This document shows, piece by piece, positions 61,381 through 64,000 of a stretch of 64,000 nucleotides of DNA. The stretch is from the NCBI RefSeq assembly GCF_900078685.2, contig NZ_LT546170.1:767706-831705 (forward strand), in the 5' to 3' direction. Positions within the stretch are counted from its first letter, which is position 1; each line of letters starts with the position of its first letter. The position numbers and the translations under genes were made by a program. Source of the DNA: Mycolicibacter icosiumassiliensis (GTDB lineage Bacteria; Actinomycetota; Actinomycetes; Mycobacteriales; Mycobacteriaceae). Below the pieces are notes generated by a model, which saw nothing but the letters and a program-made list of their open reading frames with translations, did no database searches and was not told the DNA's origin.

Positions 61381-61958
61381 ATGCAGCAGTTACTTCGTCC
61401 TTACGCCACGACGGGTGTCGCCCTGGTAGGTGCCGGTCTCGTCAGCGTCACTGCTGTACCGATCCCGCAGGTAAGCCTGCATGCATTGCCCTCGCCACGG
61501 TCCGATGTTGGCCGGTCCAGCAACAACCGAACCTGCGGTTGATGGTCAACACGTCCGATGTACTGGTCGCCTGGGATCCGCTGTTCAGGAACACGGTCGC
61601 CAACCTCGCCAACCTGGGCCAGCACGTGGACTCGGGGCCGGTCGGTGCCCAGCCTTTCGATCTCAACTTCACCCTCGGTCGGGTGCTGGACACCGTGCAC
61701 CTCGGCGACAAGAGCGTGACCACGATCCTGTGCGGAATCGGGATCGGCGACCTGCCGATCGGGTCGATGGTCACCAGCCTGCTCCAGGGCGGTGGAGCCA
61801 AGGCAGCGGCTGGCAGAAGAACTCGCGGCGACGCGTACGGCGGTGACGGTGCCGGTGGTGCTCGCGGTGCCGCCGGACCGGCCGATGCGGGGGGCGCGGT
61901 CAGCGCGGACCCCGGTACCGCGGGGCAGGCCGGCAGTGCCGGTGAAGCCGGCACGTAG
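61381..61958 (+). pseudogene. frameshifted secreted protein related to Sec-type PGRS family
   Basis: ATG 61381 opens a signal peptide (MQQLLRPYATTGVALVGAGL ending VTAVPIP) in one frame that stops at 61542. The continuation is in another frame: LMVNTSDVLVAWDPLFRNTVANLANLGQHV...FDLNFTLGRVLDTVHLGDKSVTTILCGIGIGDLPIGSMVTSLLQGGG, then a degenerate Gly/Ala tail ending at 61958. The two halves make one typical mycobacterial secreted protein only if a frameshift between about 61480 and 61545 is repaired. Probably inactive. Confidence 0.7.
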
Positions 61959-62055
61959 GGGCGCGGACGGCGCCCCCGGCTAACCCCCAGAGTCTCAGCT
62001 CTCAGCGCCGACAACACGACCAGCTCATCCCAACACAGCAGATAGGCCTCATCCC

Positions 62056-63397
62056 ATGGCTCGTAAGCGCCGTAATGCAGCACAACATCTCCAACGCACC
62101 AGCCCGGGGCGGCGCGCGGTCGGCGTGGCCGGCGCGGCGGCGGCGTTTTTGGCGTTGGGTGTGACGCCGTTGGTGTCGGCGCCGGGCGCGCGGGCTGACG
62201 GTGAGTTTGATTGGTTGTTGGATCTGTTCACCCCGGCGGTGGGTGCGGATGTGGAGACCGCGGTTGGCTTCGACTGGGGGTCGTTGTTTGACTCGTCGGC
62301 GGGGTTGGCTAGTGGTGATCCGTTTGATCTGACCGCGTTGGTGGATGCGTACCTTTACACGCCGTTGCATGCCAGTTTGGTCGACTGGATCGAGAGCCCG
62401 TTGGGCATCCAGGTCGACGGCTTCATCAATGACACGTTCGGGTTCGGTTCGATCATCATCGGCAATGGCGCGACCGGTGTTGCCGGTGTCGATGGCGGCA
62501 ATGGTGGTGCGGGCGGTTGGCTGTTCGGTGATGGCGGTGCGGGTGTCGCCGGTGGCGATGGTGGCGCGGCCGGGCTGTTCGGCAATGGTGGTGCCGGCGG
62601 TGCGGGCCTGGCGGGCCTGGCCGGCGGTGACGGCGGCGCCGGTGGTTCGTGGATGGGCGTGGGCGGTAGCGGCGGCGCCGGTGGTGATGGTGGTGGCGCC
62701 GGCGGCAATGGTGGTGATGGCGCGGGTTGGCTGTTCGGTTCCGGTGGCAATGGTGGTGCCGGCGGTATCGGCGCGGCCGGCGCGGCGGGTCTGGCTGGCG
62801 CGACCGGTGTCTGGGCCTCCGGCGGAAACGGTGCCGTCGGTGGCGACGGTGCCCTCGGTGGTAACGGTGGCAATGGTGGTGCCGGCGGTAAGGCGTCGGG
62901 CTTCTTCGGTAATGGTGGCAATGGCGGTGTCGGCGGTGTTGGTGGTGTCGGCGGCAACGGTGGCCGTGGTGGTGACGGTGCTGCCGGTGACTGGGATGCG
63001 GGCGCTAGCAACGGGCACCGAAGGAACCACCGGGACCGGTGGCAGCGGCGGCAACGGCGGCGCCACCGGTACCGCCGGTAACGGCGGTGCGGGCGCCAAC
63101 GGCGACGCCACCAACCACAACGGCGGCGATGGTGGTGACGGCGGCAACATCGCCGACACCCCGGCCACCGGCGGCAACGCCGGCACCGGTTCGGGTACCG
63201 CGACGGCCGGAACCCCCGGCAGCACACCTGGTGGTCCGGTCGGCAACGGCGGCAACGGCGGCGATGGCTGGACCAACACCGGATCGTCCGGGACCGGCGG
63301 TGCGGGTGGTGCCGGTGGTGACGGCGGCAACCTCGGTAACGGTGGTGACGGTGGCAAGGGTGGCGACGGCCCGAACGGCCCCGGCGCCGACGGTTGA
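62056..63397 (+). pseudogene. PGRS-like secreted protein with Sec signal peptide, frameshifted near the end
   Basis: ATG 62056 starts a basic, long signal peptide (MARKRRNAAQHLQRTSPGRRA..VGVAGAAAAFLALGVTPLVSAPGARA) and a 90-residue domain (DGEFDWLLDLFTPAVGADVE...IQVDGFINDTFGFGSIIIGNG), followed by about 180 residues of GGxGG repeats. In the given sequence the frame leaves the repeats after DWDAGASN and stops at 63079-63081. If one G of the GGG at 63013-63015 is removed, repeats continue (NGTEGTTGTGGSGG) for another 125 residues to TGA 63397. No PE domain. It may be a sequencing slip, a real frameshift, or phase variation. Confidence 0.8.
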
Positions 63398-63416
63398 TCC
63401 CGCCTGGTACAGACCG

Positions 63417-63456
63417 ACGCGGTCACCCCGGCATCGGGGTGACCGCGTTGGTTTTT
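63417..63456 (+). terminator. Rho-independent terminator after the PGRS-like gene
   Basis: ACGCGGTCACCCCG and its complement form a 14-bp perfect stem with a GCAT loop, followed by TGGTTTTT. It is placed 20 bases after TGA 63397, which supports 63397 as the true end of the gene. Confidence 0.88.
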
Positions 63457-63812
63457 GGTTGCGCCCGTCGACGCAGGTGTGCCCGTTCGGTATCCGGACG
63501 ATGTGAGCATGTCTACCGTTACATGGCCGTGACATACAAGAACACTACGTAATTTATATATAAGTCACAGTTTTCTGCTTGCTTGTGAACGTCTGACAGC
63601 TGGCCGTTCCCTCGAGTGAGGGGCTAGTCCGCGCCCTGAACGACGAGGGATGTCGGGAAACCCACCAGCGGTGCATCGTCGCTTCACCAACTTTCTTTGT
63701 CGGCGACGTTCTTTCGGCTGGCTGCGCTCTAAGGCATCTGTTACCTTAAGCGTCGCTAAGTAATTTACGTCTCTGTCAACCGCAACAGCTGATCTTGAGC
63801 TGAAGGGGGAAC
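63457..63812. other. AT-rich promoter region before the last gene
   Basis: 356 bases without a gene. It includes AT-rich stretches such as ACGTAATTTATATATAAGTC near 63544-63563 and GCTAAGTAATTTACGTC near 63750-63770, likely holding the promoter of the next gene. No clear operator found. Confidence 0.45.
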
Positions 63813-64000
63813 ATGTCGCATCGATCTGTCGCCACGGGCAAGGCTCGTCTCGGTCGCGCCGTGGGCGCCGCCAGTGCTGCAGGCGCCTTCCTGGCTTTCG
63901 GCATGACGCCACTCACCGCGGCACCGGCTATTGCTGACTTCGACTTCTTCGGTGACCTGTTCAGCTGGATCGAGCCGTCGGCGGCCAACACCGCCGACTT
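63813..64000 (+). CDS. N-terminus of another Sec-type PGRS-family secreted protein (3' end outside window)
   Basis: ATG 63813 with AAGGGGGA upstream opens MSHRSVATGKARLGRAVGAA followed by SAAGAFLAFGMTPLTAAPAIA, a signal peptide, then DFDFFGDLFSWIEPSAANTAD at the window edge. The start of the mature domain resembles that of the gene at 62056 (DGEFDWLLDLF), so it is probably a tandem paralogue with a glycine-rich body beyond the window. Function unknown. Confidence 0.85.
   Translation, partial: MSHRSVATGKARLGRAVGAASAAGAFLAFGMTPLTAAPAIADFDFFGDLFSWIEPSAANTAD

Noticed and set aside
62500..63390. Possible CRISPR-like or satellite repeat array
   Set aside because: The repeats are codon-scale GGN GGC units of a glycine-rich protein, with no constant repeat and spacer length.

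Overview
This is a high-GC actinobacterial chromosome segment. Gene content and order show it comes from a Mycobacterium sensu lato. It carries the mycolyl-arabinogalactan locus almost gene for gene as in M. tuberculosis, roughly from the serS neighbourhood (Rv3834c) down to dprE1 (Rv3790), in reverse orientation. The window also has glycine-rich PGRS-type proteins that start with ordinary Sec signal peptides instead of a PE domain. This hints at a non-tuberculous lineage, but I cannot name the species.

Layout. 1-1.3 kb: tail of a PGRS-like protein and a small secreted protein. 1.4-4.2 kb: metallopeptidase and septum-formation-like membrane protein, divergent from serS. 4.2-5.8 kb: a 13E12-type HNH/DUF222 protein. 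5.8-11.1 kb: an mmpS-mmpL lipid-export operon, led by a tiny coupled ORF and ended by a secreted DUF5078-like gene, bracketed by two paralogous TetR regulators. 11.1-13.9 kb: a third TetR with a DUF2834-like membrane gene and a phytoene-dehydrogenase-like gene, with matching GTCAATA-type palindromes on both sides of the regulator. 14.1-19.3 kb: a metallo-beta-lactamase/Rieske fusion, three tandem acyltransferases and a HAD phosphatase. 19.4-22.2 kb: a PGRP/LGFP amidase-like protein and Erp.

22.4-29.0 kb: overlapping operon glf-glfT2-PAP2 phosphatase-ubiA-aftB for galactan and arabinan precursor synthesis. 29.3-36.5 kb: mycolyltransferases fbpA and fbpD, an IS1182-type insertion sequence landed exactly on the fbpD stop codon, the Rv3802-type cutinase-like enzyme and fadD32. 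36.6-43.3 kb: pks13 and accD4, completing the mycolate condensation operon. 43.7-45.1 kb: an MFS transporter. 45.2-59.6 kb (minus strand): dprE1-dprE2-aftA-embC-embA-embB, which make DPA and polymerise arabinan. 59.7-64 kb: a small membrane protein, a decayed fatty-acyl-AMP ligase, an AT-richer stretch with iterated GTTGT motifs, and PGRS-type secreted genes, two of them frameshifted.

Most unusual points. pks13, essential in studied mycobacteria, is broken in its ketosynthase by a 35-bp perfect inverted repeat that replaces about 30 conserved codons; this is either a snap-back mutation or an assembly artefact. A winged-helix-like ORF sits between embC and embA and reads in frame into embA. 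The IS regenerates the fbpD stop codon while moving its terminator 1.8 kb away. Two families of dispersed long hairpins lie between genes. I found no CRISPR array, rRNA or tRNA.
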